Source of the DNA: Datisca glomerata
Lineage: Eukaryota; Streptophyta; Magnoliopsida; Cucurbitales; Datiscaceae
Direction of reading: 5' to 3'
Assembly: GCA_003255025.1 (NCBI GenBank)
Contig: QANY01009110.1
Location: 434,001 to 498,000 of the forward strand
Length of the DNA stretch: 64,000 nt
Of this stretch, positions 25,906 through 37,624 are shown one piece after another. Each line of letters opens with the position of its first letter. The stretch's first letter is position 1. The translations under genes and the position numbers were made by a program. The notes under the pieces were generated by a model that worked only from the letters and a program-made list of their open reading frames with translations, made no database searches and had not been told where the DNA came from.

Positions 25906-25978
25906 ACACTCCAAAAATGAAATGTCGAAAGATAAAACAAAGGTGAAACGTTGAAGAAGAACTAGAAGAAGGAATTGA

Positions 25979-26160
25979 TGCCCAAAAATGGGCAAAACCC
26001 CATTTTTAGATTTGGTTCAAATCTGTAAAAATAGGCAAAAACCCATTTTTAGATCTGGCTTAGATATGGTTTGTCATCAGATCTTCTAGTTTTGATCGGC
26101 AAAAATGGACAAAAACCCATTTTCATATTTGGTGTGGTTTGTCACCAGATCTGGTTCAGA
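25979..26160. repeat. Imperfect repeat of a hairpin motif
   Basis: Three spaced copies of a self-complementary motif like AAAATGGGCAAAACCCCATT, each followed by 'agatttggttcaaatctg'-type sequence. It lies in the right half of the MULE interior. Each copy can form a short hairpin. Confidence 0.65.
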
Positions 26161-26460
26161 GATTTGGTCATCTTCTTCGGTTGTAGAGATTCTATTATCT
26201 TCTTCGGCTTCTTTGGTAAGAACATAGAGGTCATCTTTTTCAGTTCATTCATGTCTTCTTCGGGTAAAAACTTATTGTACAGAGAGAGAGAAGGCAAAAG
26301 CACATAGAAAGATAGAAAGAGAGAGTGTGGCAGATATTTGGATAAAGTGAAGGGTAAACATGTAACTTCATAAATGCATTTTGAGTGGAAGGTGTACTAG
26401 GGAGATAGGGGAAACACAAATTAATGTTGGGGTTGATTTCTACAAAATGATTAGTCTAGG

Positions 26461-28352
26461 TAGGGGTGTGCACGGTTCGGTTTGGTCAGTTAGTAAGGCA
26501 TTTTTATTATCGAACCGAATTCATCGGTACCTATATAACTGAACCGAACCAAACAGGTGTAACCATCCAAACCGAACCAAATATAACCAAAGTAATCAGT
26601 TCAGTTTGGCTACTTGTAACCGGTTCGACTGCACTTGTAAAACTTCTTAAAGAATAATTTTAAACTGAAAACATCAATAGATCAATAATCAAATATAGTT
26701 TCCATTGCTCCATACACTAACTTCCATTCATTTTTAATACTACTAAATCCAAATATCCAACAAAGTATCAGCAACAGGTTACAATAATTAAAGTCCAAAA
26801 ATATAAAATGAAAAGTTCACAACATCCATACAAAACAACAAACATCATGTCCATATTCAGCATCTAAAAGAAAAAACAACAAACCGAACACAGTCATGTC
26901 CTATATCATCAACATCTTCAAGTCCGTTATTTCGTTGTTGTTGTAGACCGAGACTCTTCCATCACGTTCACACATCCCATTAAAGAAAGCACGAAAGAAT
27001 AAATAATAACCACATTATAGTATTAAAAGATATATAATAATATGAAAAACAATATTGTAAATTTGAAATGCGTTACCATGTTCAGTTGACACTATCTCAT
27101 TAAATGATTCATTAATATCAACTTGCATTGGATTACTTAGAAGCCAATTCTGTGCGCAAATGAGAGCTTCAACTGTTTTATGAGCCAATGCACTGCGAAA
27201 GACACTTTAGAATTCACCCACATAACTTATTTACAAAACTAATTATCCACACAACTCATTTACAAAGCAAAGAGAAAAGCAAGTGTAAATTCAGTTACAA
27301 ACTAATAACAACAAAATAGAGGTAAACTGTATATACCTTGACATCAAAGAGACTCTAGGGTTACTTATACTAGCATCACACAATCATTCAGTGATTCAAT
27401 CCAGGATTTCAAGAAAACTTGGACCAGTAAATGGTTCACAAAGTGGGTAAGACATCACTGCTTGCATGATATGCCTCAGTTTAAGGTAGTAAATTAACAG
27501 TGGTGAACAATAAAAACTTTGATACAAAACCTAGATATGTACATGCTCTGGACGTATAAATTGTATACCTTACATGCAGTGATGAACAAGAGAAACTTTG
27601 TATGTTCTATCTTTATCCACAGAACTCATTTACAGAGACAAAGAGACTATATAGACCTAGAGTAAATTAGGATGTCATAAATGAATACGATCAAAACCTG
27701 AATAAAAAAGTCTCGAAAAATTGGATCATCAAACCTACGATTTGTTAACATATCGACGATTCAGAGGCGGATTTGTTAACAAATCTATGATTGGAAGCTT
27801 TGTTAACAAATGAAGATATAATCGCAGCAGAAGTAGGCTGAATTGTTAACAGGTCTACGATTCCAAGCTAACAAATCTAAGCTAATAGATGAAGAAATTA
27901 TCGAAGTAGAAGTAGGCGGATTTTTTAACAGATCTACGATTCCAAGAGACAGAGACAGGGAGACTAAGCTAAGTTTTGATCTGTACATACCTTCAAAGAG
28001 ATAGAGACAAAGAGACTATGGAAGCTTCGAGCTCGATAGGAAAGAAAATGGTGGATGAAGGACTAACGGAGAGTTGTCGAGAGGATGGAGGCGCGACGAG
28101 GTGAGTGCTGGGTTAATTGGTTTTGTTTTTTTTACTTCAACTCAACTCAATATAAATTAATAATATAATCTATATAAAATATATATTAAAAAAATGGTTG
28201 TAATCGATTCAAATCGATTACAAAATTTTTGAAAAAAGTAACCGAATAAAAAATTCAGTTATTAAAATTAACAAACCGATTATAATTATTTTATTAAAAG
28301 AATCGATCGAACCTATTTTCGGTTCAGTTCGAAAAAAAACTATACACCCCTA
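26461..28352. mobile_element. hAT element inserted in the MULE right TIR
   Basis: The left end is TAGGGGTGTGCACGGTTCGG; the right end (reverse complement) is TAGGGGTGTATAGTTTTTTT. The left flank AGTCTAGG (26453-26460) and right flank AGTGTTGG (28353-28360) agree at 6 of 8. A duplicated copy of the right junction has AGTCTTGG (28447-28454), 7 of 8. Removing the insert restores a continuous MULE terminal repeat, which supports the boundaries independently. It retains one transposase exon on the minus strand and is otherwise non-coding. Confidence 0.83.
27077..27192 (-). pseudogene. hAT transposase dimerisation-domain exon (remnant)
   Basis: The minus strand reads ALAHKTVEALICAQNWLLSN, then PMQVDINESFNEIVSTEH, between an AG acceptor (27194-27193) and a GT donor (27076-27075). 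The pattern of a polar start, TVEALICxxNWL and an acidic tail is the end of the hAT C-terminal dimerisation domain. The rest of the transposase is not visible within the element, so this is a non-autonomous derivative. Its strand fits the opposite orientation to the downstream PYRR gene. Confidence 0.65.
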
Positions 28353-28473
28353 AGTGTTGGAATCTAGTTTAGTAAACAAATTATTTTATTAAAAGAAACG
28401 ACCGAACCTATTTTCGGTTCCGTTCGAAAAAAACTATACAGCCCTGAGTCTTGGAATCTAGTTTAGTAAACAA
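28284..28473. repeat. About 94-bp direct tandem duplication over a hAT/MULE junction
   Basis: Copies at 28284-28378 and 28379-28473 each contain the hAT right end, the target-site octamer and 'aatctagtttagtaaacaa' from the MULE terminal repeat. The second copy ends its hAT part with CAGCCCTG instead of CACCCCTA. It arose after the hAT insertion. Confidence 0.85.
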
Positions 28474-28530
28474 ACCCAAGTTACGGATGTGATTTAGCCG
28501 GGCATCTCTACATTACTTCACCAAGATCCT

Positions 28531-28538
28531 TATTTAAA
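28531..28538 (+). promoter_or_regulatory. Possible TATA box of the PYRR gene
   Basis: TATTTAAA lies 110 bp upstream of the chosen start codon and 54 bp past the MULE end. A start near 28560 would give a leader of about 80 nt. That leader would carry an out-of-frame ATG at 28636, five bases before the main ATG. Confidence 0.4.
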
Positions 28539-28640
28539 AAAAATGGATAAGCTACTCAATCCAAATCAGTGGTTCTATGTTGCAAGACTTGCATCGCCAG
28601 AGCTCCGCACTTCACTCTGCTCAGACAGACAGACTATGTC

Positions 28641-31600
28641 ATGGCGTTTTCTCTGGGAACCTATATGGGTCCTATCACGTGCAAAGGAAACTCTACTGCC
28701 ACCAAGAACAACAAGTCTAACCATGAGGCTCTTGAAGCCTTATACATCCGACGCGCGGTCGAGATTGCAGATAAATCTGCTGGTTTCACCTCCCCCCATC
28801 CGAACTTCGGCTGTGTCATCGCTACTTCGTCAGGCGCCATTGCTGGCGAGGGATTTCTCTACGCTCAGGGTACCAAGCCAGCCGAGCTCCTAGCTATCGA
28901 AGCCGCCGGCGAACAATGCCGTGGCGCCACCGCCTTCCTCAACTTGGAGCCTGGTGACTGCCATGGCGACCAAATTGCGGTCTCAGCTCTAATCCAGGTT
29001 TGAGCAAGATAAAATTGTTTCTGAAAGGATTTTGTACTACGTCTTTTAAGAGAGATAAAACTCTCATGCAATTGAGTTTTGTTGGATTAGTGTAGTTGCT
29101 AAACTATGTAGAGTGATTTTGATTTCATTTTGGGTAGAAACAAGAATTCCGTGGGTGGAATTGAAATATTTGTCGAACGGCAATGTATATCATAAATGTT
29201 AAGCAAGTTGATCTCTTTCTTCTATTATTCCCGATAGGAAATGCCAACACATAGGGCAAACGCAAAAGTGATATAGAAGACTGGAGCTATTTCTAAAGCA
29301 GCAAGAAAGTAGAACTATTCTATCCAAGGGAGTTCTCTTGAAGTTTCCAAAACTGAAGCTGAGAAGCAAGCGAAATTATATAATTGTAGTCTACTCATTA
29401 TCTGTTGTCTCAAATGAGTTTTCAGAAAAGAAAAAGTTTCCTCAAATGATATTCTCTACGTTTCATGACAATATGGTTAAAACAACTGAAGATCTCCTTC
29501 CCCATAAAAGAAAAATATTTAAAAGAAAATGAGGAAAGAAATATATTACGAACCTTAAAATTGTCTCACTTTTCTGCCCTTCCCCAGAAAGATTTATCAT
29601 GTAATTGCAATTGAAGTTGATCCTATCGTTTTCTAGCTGTAGTTTACACTTTCTGAACAGCTGAATTTGGAAGATAAGGAGTGTTCTCTCATTCATGATG
29701 TGTATCTTTCTATTTGCTTCCTTTATCAAAATCTTCTTTTGTTCATATGGGTGATTTGAGACTTTGTGCAAAAGGCAGGAATTACAAGGGTAGTGGTTGG
29801 GATGAGGCATCCTTTGCAGCATTTAAGAGGAAATGCTATAAGGGCTTTGAGAAGCCATGGATTGGAGGTTGATGTTCTTGGAGAAGATTTGAAGAGTAAA
29901 ACTATAGAGGTAATCTTATAACAACCTTTCCAATAAGAAGAAACTTTTCATTGTTTTTGGACACGTTTAATTCTTGATATGGATCCACACTACATGCTTT
30001 TGTTTGGAGCCTTAGTCAACTTATGTTATGTGTTGTAGAAAAGCTTTAATACATTTATTTATTGTAGTTTACTGAGATGTTCAGTTATTACTCTTATACA
30101 ACTTAATTGTCCTATTTGTTTGCGTGACACTTGCTTGTCGATTCTTCTTCCTTTTTTAACTTTGTAAGTCACCAAATTGCCTAAAGTGTGTCCGAAGTGT
30201 GTCCAACATATTTGACCAGAAAAAGAAATAATTACATGCTTGAAGAAGAAGCTTTTTGCTCCAAGGCTACTGAAATGTTTTCAATTAATGCATTGCATGT
30301 TTTAGTTTCCAAATATTTTGTGTGTAACAACCTACTTTATTACAGAAACTCTCTATATCTTCTGTTGATCACTCAAATGTTGGAATTATCTTGTAGGAAG
30401 CTCAAAAATTGTGTCACCTTGTTAATGCTCCTTTGATTTGTAGAGCTGCTTCTCGAGTTCCTTTCTCTGTCCTCAAATATGCAATGACTCTTGATGGTGA
30501 GAAGTGTAAATTTATTTTAGTATTGAAATTTTAACATCTATCATTTCTTTCGATGAAAAGGGGTATCTCTTTAACTTTCATTAGATCCTATCAGGAAAAA
30601 TTGCTGCAAGTAGTGGACATGCGGCTTGGATTTCCAGTAGAATGTCCAGAAACCGGGTTTTTGACTTAAGAGGTCGAAGTGATGCTGTTATTGTTGGAGG
30701 AAATACTGTACGCAGGGATAGTGAGTTTTGTCATCTCCTGGTACTGTTTTGTTATTTGAGGATCAGTAATTTCATAGCTAATGGGTAATGTTTTCTTTCA
30801 TTCTTTTTTAATGGTTTTTCCAATCAGATCCACGACTAACTGTAAGGCATGGGGGTGGGCATATGCCCATCCGCATTGTGATGTCGAAGAGTCTCGACCT
30901 TCCTCAAGAAGCAAATCTTTGGGATATTCATGAGGTACCCACTATAGTGGTAACGCAAAGGGGTGCTAGGAAGAGTTTTCAGAAATTGCTTGCATCCAGA
31001 GGAGTTGAAGTTGTGGAGTTTGACATTCTAAACCCTAGAGATGTTATGGAATATTTTCACGACCGTGGTTATCTTTCTATTTTATGGGAGTGTGGAGGGA
31101 CACTTGCCGCATCGGCTATTTCATCTGGAATAATCCACAAGGTTCTCATCACTTCTTGTCTTTCTAGTGTTATTTAGATTGCATACTTTATTTGGATAAG
31201 AAAATGTATGAAATGTTCATACTGTGATGGACTCTTGATCCTCTTGTATGGATGGAAGATGAGGTATTATAAAAAGTGGATTAATTTTGAAACTAGTTTT
31301 ATGTCCAAACATTTGGAGGAATTGAATGTCGGATATGCATTTTCTTTTTCAAATCCTTGTGAGTTCTTAAGAAGCATTCACCTTCTATGAGCTACATATT
31401 TATGCATGTGTATTTATGTACAATTGTACAAATGATTTCCATTGGCACAAGATATGACTGGCTGAAAATCAACCTTCTTTCTTAAAGGAAAAGTGTTTCT
31501 TAATTCTTCGGTGCTGCTCTGGTCTTGAAGGCCTTGTTATGTCTCATATTAAATAGTGATACTGGTAGAATATAAATCTCATATTTCTCGGTGGCATGAG

Positions 31601-34600
31601 ACAACTCCATTTTAAATTTACCTTTAGAACTTTAATGCCACTAGATGTTTTGCAAAGTATTTATTAGCTGGGCTATGTGTTTAAAGTCACTTTAATTAAT
31701 TGACCTAGATTCTGGGGAGAAAATACCTTTTCGCTCTAGGCTCCAAATGCTGTTCTAGCTCCAGTACCATAATTTTATCGATGTTCGAATAATTCAATAC
31801 TTTTGCTTGATAGTTTGAGCCCAAGGTTTTGTCCAGGTCAAATGGAATTTATTTCTAACATAAATTTTTACCCAGGTTTTTGCATTTGTCGCGCCTAAAA
31901 TTATTGGTGGAAAGAATGCGCCATCTCCCGTGGGTGAACTTGGGATGGTTGAGATGTCCCAGGCCCTAGATTTAATTGATGTTCACTATGAGCAGGTTTG
32001 TTATTATTTTCTTTATCTTTCTTACCACTGAAAAGTTTCTTCTGACAATATATTCTCTGTAATATGTGTAGCATTGCATCTTGCAACAGCTGATTACGTT
32101 GACCTTCTTTCTTATCTTCTTCAATTACCATCCAATAATTTACTTTAACATTTCTAATTTATAAACTCTGTTGTAGAGTTTTGGTCGCATTAGGGAAAAA
32201 ACTTATTGATAGTGTGAACATAACTTACCATAGTGTATGCTAATTGAGAGATACGTGTGTGTTTGAAGTAAAAAAAAGTTGAAGCATTAAGTAAGGCACT
32301 TCTTTTGCAGGTGTGAACGTTATCATATATATGCATAGCATACACGGCTACTACATCTAGTTGATTGCATAAGTTAATGTTAGACACACCGGTGCCACTA
32401 AACCTATGTGAGCCAGTTTGGATACCATTTAACCACTTTCCAAGTTCCTAGGATTCCATTTCAGATTTCACCTGGAAGGAGTAATTTATTGGCAAAATCC
32501 CTCAAAGCGCGTCCATCCAAAATGTCAAATGTCCCGCATTTCTGTCCTTATTCTTAATTATGTATTTCCTGTCATTTCCCACCTTCTCATTTCTTTATAA
32601 TCTAGACCCCGGTCTTTCCATACCATTACATCAACAACCTTCTTACTGAAACTCAACTCTCCAGCGCGTCATATCCATTGATAAACCCTCCATAGCCACA
32701 TCCTTGTAAGTGTTGAGTTACATTGTCTTAGTTGATGCACTCCAGTCCACCCCAAAGAGGTCTACTGACTCTGTTCCTCAATGCGAAATTTATTTGTCAT
32801 TCCACTTCTTTCCTCAACAGAGTCCCTCATTATCATGTTACATGAGCATGTTGCCAGAAAAAAGTGAAAGCCAACATGGGTAGTCTTATCCCCTCTAGTC
32901 TATGTAATTTGAGAAGATGCCGGACCATTTTCTTAACATGCCAATTATTATGAAACTCGGTCCTGGATCAAACACTTCCATCAAGTCCTGGAGTTTCTGA
33001 GATTTGTAATAGTTTAATCAAGATATTGAATATGGATGTAAGTTTTTTTTAAGTGATTTGAGAGTTGGCCTCTAAAAGAGGTCACTCTATCCTTTTAAGT
33101 TTGAATCCCCATGTTGGAGGATAATTTTTCCCCTTCTACAAATCTGTTGATTGATTTTACTGGAAAATCTGCAACTATAAATGCATATAATTCTGTCGAC
33201 TCAACACATGCATGGCTGCATTTATTTAATCATCCAAGGACGTTGTACAGGTTGGACCAGACATGCTTATTAGTGGATTTCTTCAACCAATACCAGATGT
33301 TACACCTGCTATTCCATCGGTAGATGAAACTTTTGCAATTGATCCAACCTTCACTCCCTTTGAATCGGGCATCATATTCTTTTACAAAACATGGGACCCT
33401 TATGGTGGATTCTCAAACTTTTCCCCTCATCCTATTCAATTGCCTTATCACAATGGTGATTCTGAGACTTGGATGACTGTAGAGCATTATTACCAGGTAT
33501 TTTTTTTTTTGCATCCCCCTCTTCTGACTCCTGTTGTTGACTCTAAACAGTCTCCAAAATTTTCTTTAATATATAGGCTCAAAAATTTATCGGTGTAAAT
33601 GATCCCTTGGCACGGGATTGTGTGGAGAAGATAAAGTCCTCGAGAAGTCCAGAGGAAGCAGCACGAATAGGGAGGTCCATGCAGAGGCAGCAACCAAATC
33701 TGGTACAGTTCCTTGTGAATAGATTCGATTTCAGATTGGTATCAGTAGCTTAGGCTTTATGACTGTTAACTACTATATCCAACTGAATGTTTAACTAGCT
33801 CTAGTTTGTTTATTGCGAAGGATGAAACCGTAAATGATTGTCCCTCCTTATCATTTCGATTAATTTGTAGTTATGTAGAATTAAAAAGGAATAGGACATA
33901 TCTTCTTTGGACCATGTTTAGTAGATGGGAGGGGAGGATCTCAGAGCCCTCTACCGAGAATGTACCATTTCTTCCAGAATCATCTTTGAAAGTGAATCTT
34001 TTTAATACCTAGGTTTTTGTGAAGAATGAATTTTCAAATAAGAACATGCTCAAAATTTGTTGGAAAAGAAAGTTAATGAAGAAATCCAAACGAAAGGAAA
34101 GTTAACAAACTATGAGAAAACTTTACAGTTTACACTACATATTACATGAAAGACTTAACGATCTGACCGATCCTAACAGATTAAAAATAAAGGTGACATT
34201 CTAAAACTGAATAGCATATGCCTAGTAAGAGGCCAAAAAGTATATCAAATTGAGATGTTCCCTACTATATCAAAACCTTTTTATAGAGTCTCCCTGTTTC
34301 TTTCATGTGAAAGAAATGCTCCAGATGAAGGCAACAACAATCGTCTGTTACGCGAGTGGAAAAAAAAATTCTGCTCTGCTTTGAAAGTATTGCAACTAAA
34401 TTACTAATTGTTTCACTGGGGACATTTATCACTGCTGTTATTTCTTTATATAATTTTGTTAACCTATGCAACAAAAATCTTTATTTGGTTTCACGCGCTT
34501 ACTGAATAATTTCTTTATCAGTTAATACTTCTTGTAACTGGATAGTTGGTAAAAGTTCATTTCCTTCTGTTGGATCCGCGAAAAATCAACGAATTCTTTT

Positions 34601-34897
34601 TCATTGCAATCTCATTTGCTGTGAACTTTGCAGGTAAGATCTGATTGGGAAAATGTAAAGCTTGATGTCATGTACAGGGCACTGAAATCCAAATTTTCAA
34701 TTTACCCACATCTGAATTCTATGCTGCTCTCAACTGCTGGATCTGTTCTAGTAGAAGCATCGCCTCATGATCTCTTTTGGGGTGGTGGGCGGGAGGGAGA
34801 AGGTCTAAATTATCTCGGCCGGTTATTAATGCAATTGAGATCAGAGTTTCTTGGTGAATCGTCCTCTTCAAGCGAGAGCTCCTGCTTAACAGTATGA
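28641..34897 (+). CDS. PYRR: PYRR: riboflavin-pathway reductase with NADAR domain
   Basis: Complete gene. Exons: 28641-28997, 29775-29909, 30397-30496, 30595-30720, 30828-31141, 31876-31995, 33251-33496, 33577-33702, 34634-34897; 1,788 nt, 595 aa plus stop, GT-AG introns, phases consistent. Residues about 35-160 are a deaminase-like domain (TSPHPNFGCVIATSSG) lacking the zinc ligands: the HAE site reads PAE (KPAELLAIEAAGE) and the PC...C site reads EPGDCHGDQ. About 185-390 is the RibD C-terminal reductase (YAMTLDGKIAASSGHAAW, LSILWECGGTLAASAIS). About 435-585 is NADAR/COG3236 (GGFSNFSPHPIQ, VEHYYQAQKF, ASPHDLFWGGGREGEGLNYL). In plants PYRR reduces 5-amino-6-ribosylaminouracil phosphate in plastids, and the NADAR domain hydrolyses reactive early intermediates. 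The N-terminus (MAFSLGTYMGPITC) should act as a transit peptide. The nested MULE/hAT ends only about 160 bp upstream. Confidence 0.95.
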
Positions 34898-37592
34898 TAG
34901 TCCAAACATCAATAAAACAACGAAACCAATTCGATTCCTTGGTTATGAATGACCTCGATTGCAGGTTAGCATGTGTCTTAAGTATATATTAATCTTGGAT
35001 AGAATAATATATAGATATTCGGCAACTGAAACTGAATTGTATTGATCTACTATAAGAATAAACTCTGATGTATTTGTTGGCTGTTGAACACTTTCTCATC
35101 CAATTTTCTTATGCCTATATATATATATATATATATATGCTATATTCTGTTGAAAAATACAGTAACATGTCTATGACAGTTTGGATGTAAATGGTAGAGA
35201 TGTAGTATGTTAATCATAATTCCCGTTCTTTTGAACTGAAGTTATAATAAAGGGCTAGATCAGGTTGCGAGAGAAAATCTTAAAATAAAGATTGAAACGT
35301 CTTAAGAAACAATTTAATCATTCAAATCTGCATATACTTCAGAACGTAGCTGCATTTATTTGCAACAATGAATTAGTTATGGCATCATCCAAGATAAAAT
35401 TAGCTGAAAATTAGCTGAAACAATCATGCCAATGTTACTTATAAGAAAGTGATATGTGTTGTCCATCATATCTTCTATGGCTGTAACTTTATTATGGCTG
35501 TAACTTTATAAGGCGGTTTGGTATGAGTTAAAATACTGAAAAAGTTAAGTTGATAGGTAAATTTAAATAAAAAATTTAGATGATAGGATTTTAAGGTAAC
35601 CGTGTTTGGTAACACGTGATTAAGTTGCTATATTAGTAGGAGATCATAATACATTTTTTTATATATATTAAAGTGAGTAAAGTTGTTGGAACGTTGTACA
35701 TAAAGAATTTAAAAATAATTAAATTAATGTGTAGCCTACATATTAACTATACACTAATAAAATCAATAAAATCAAATCAATTATTTTTCTTTTACCATAT
35801 CAAAAGGCAAAATAAAGTTTTGTTATAACATAACACATTTTTTGAGAAAATTATGTATCTAGTCACTATAGTTTATAACAAGTTCCAATATAACCATTAT
35901 TGCTTTAAAATCTCAATTTTATCATCAATGCTTACACATTATTTAATGCTTACACATTGTTTTCGTGGGGCCGTTTCGTCAGTCAACGTTAATATTTTTT
36001 ATTTCAGAAAATGTGTAGATGTGTTGGTAAGTTGAGTAAGTGAATTAACAAAGTTATTTGGTAAAGTAGATTTTTACGGGAAAGTGATATGTAAAATAAT
36101 GCGAGATTATTATTTAATCATATCAGATAACTTTATCACGTCAAATGAGAATATTTGAAATAAATATTGAAAAATATTGAAAATAAGTTTACCGTGTAGT
36201 TTATCATACAAATAAGCTCAACAAAACTGTCCCTAATTTTCATAATGATATTTTACCAAGTTGGATGTCACGTTGTTCGAGTTTAACAATTGGACAATCT
36301 ATAGATGACATGGTCATATAATGGGATGACATCTGTACAAATTTAATAACATGTGTACAAATTTAACGGTATGCATGAAACGAAAATATAAATTATGTTA
36401 TGAATTATTAATGATCAAAATGATCGTATGCATTTATCAGATAATCGGGAGTTCTTATTATGCATGACTGTTTGACATGAAAGTTCACTAAAATTATTGA
36501 CTTGGCTTATTACTGCTAAGATAATGATCTAGTTCTTCACATTCATTGTGTAATGCATATTATTATTGATAAACAGAAGAATTATATACACTTTTATGTT
36601 CTGACTTAGCGTTATGTATGTCCCAGAGAAATATTCACTTCATTGCACTAACACTTCAACTTGGAAAGAAAAAAAAAATCCCACTTTAGGCTTTGTTGAA
36701 TTACTGCACGATGTTTGTTTTTTGAATAAATGCTACACGCTGATTTTATTTCAAAACATCAAATCAATATCTTCATAACAAGAAAATGATAAGACATGAA
36801 CCTTTTATTTTTAGAGAAAAATGCGGACGAATTAAGAAAGTCCGGTGCTTCGGCCTAAAGTTTCATACCTTTTTGCAAAGGAAGACCAAGAAAAACCAGC
36901 CATATGAGAAAGTTTATAGGATCAAGGTACCTTAAATTTGTTGGGAATTTATAAGGACTAACAATCTTTTAATATTTTAATATAAAAATAGATAAATAAT
37001 TTTTTAATCATAAAAAATAGTCATTGTAAATGTACACACAATAAAAAATAAGAAATCATCCACTATATCTTTCATTAACCTATAATAAATAAATAATAGA
37101 AAACTACCTATTATACTCTCTCTTTATATATGTGTGTACATATGTATTATGTACATATATATACATACATATACATGTAAATACAATATGTATATATAGA
37201 CACACACATATATATATAGTTAGACGAAAAGAGAGATAAATAGTCACTGTTAGATAATTTTGGAATTCAGAGAGAGAGAGGTAGTGAGAGGGAGAGAGTA
37301 TATTAGTAACTACAAAAATAGGAACATTATTAAATTTAAATCAAATAGCTAGAATTGATAAATATTTTTAAAAGTACTATATTTGATGTTTTTGAAAACT
37401 TATGACAAAATTGTATTTAAAATGAAAATTTTGTCTAGATATCATCAATTTTAAATTTGTTGAAGAGTGATGTATCAACAACACACGTTTGACATACTCA
37501 CAGTAGAATATCATAAATATGCTGTAGGTACCTTAAATATATTATTAACACACTATTCAATATATTTAAAATATTCAAGTACCATATTAGCT

Positions 37593-37624
<32 letters not shown>

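Larger units (their letters stand above)
24703..28477. mobile_element. Non-autonomous Mutator-like element (MULE) with long TIRs
   Basis: The left terminal repeat (24703 to about 24845) includes CTAAACTAGATCCTTAGACT, 'tttgtttcccc' and CACCTTCCACTCAAAATATA. The right one reads, in reverse complement, CTAAACTAGATTCC... AGACTAATCATTTTGTAGAA, 'tgtgtttcccc' and CACCTTCCACTCAAAATGCA. Identity over roughly 140 bp is high by eye. The right repeat is split by a hAT insertion (26461-28352). The outermost bases GAGTTTTTTGC / GGGTTTGTTTAC are flanked by AAGTAAAAT (24694-24702) and AAGTTACGG (28478-28486), only partly alike, so the 9-bp duplication has decayed or the end is a few bases off. The interior holds minisatellites and no transposase. 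Confidence 0.78.

Noticed and set aside
25534..25940. Repetitive Cys/Tyr-rich peptides on both strands and a CRISPR-like look of the repeats
   Set aside because: The 42-bp minisatellite is a multiple of three and so gives repeated peptides in several frames. There are no unique spacers and the genome is eukaryotic, so it is neither a gene nor a CRISPR array.
28543..28893. 116-codon frame overlapping the first PYRR exon
   Set aside because: It lies in another frame over conserved PYRR coding sequence and shows no family resemblance; at most its internal ATG at 28636 acts as an upstream start.
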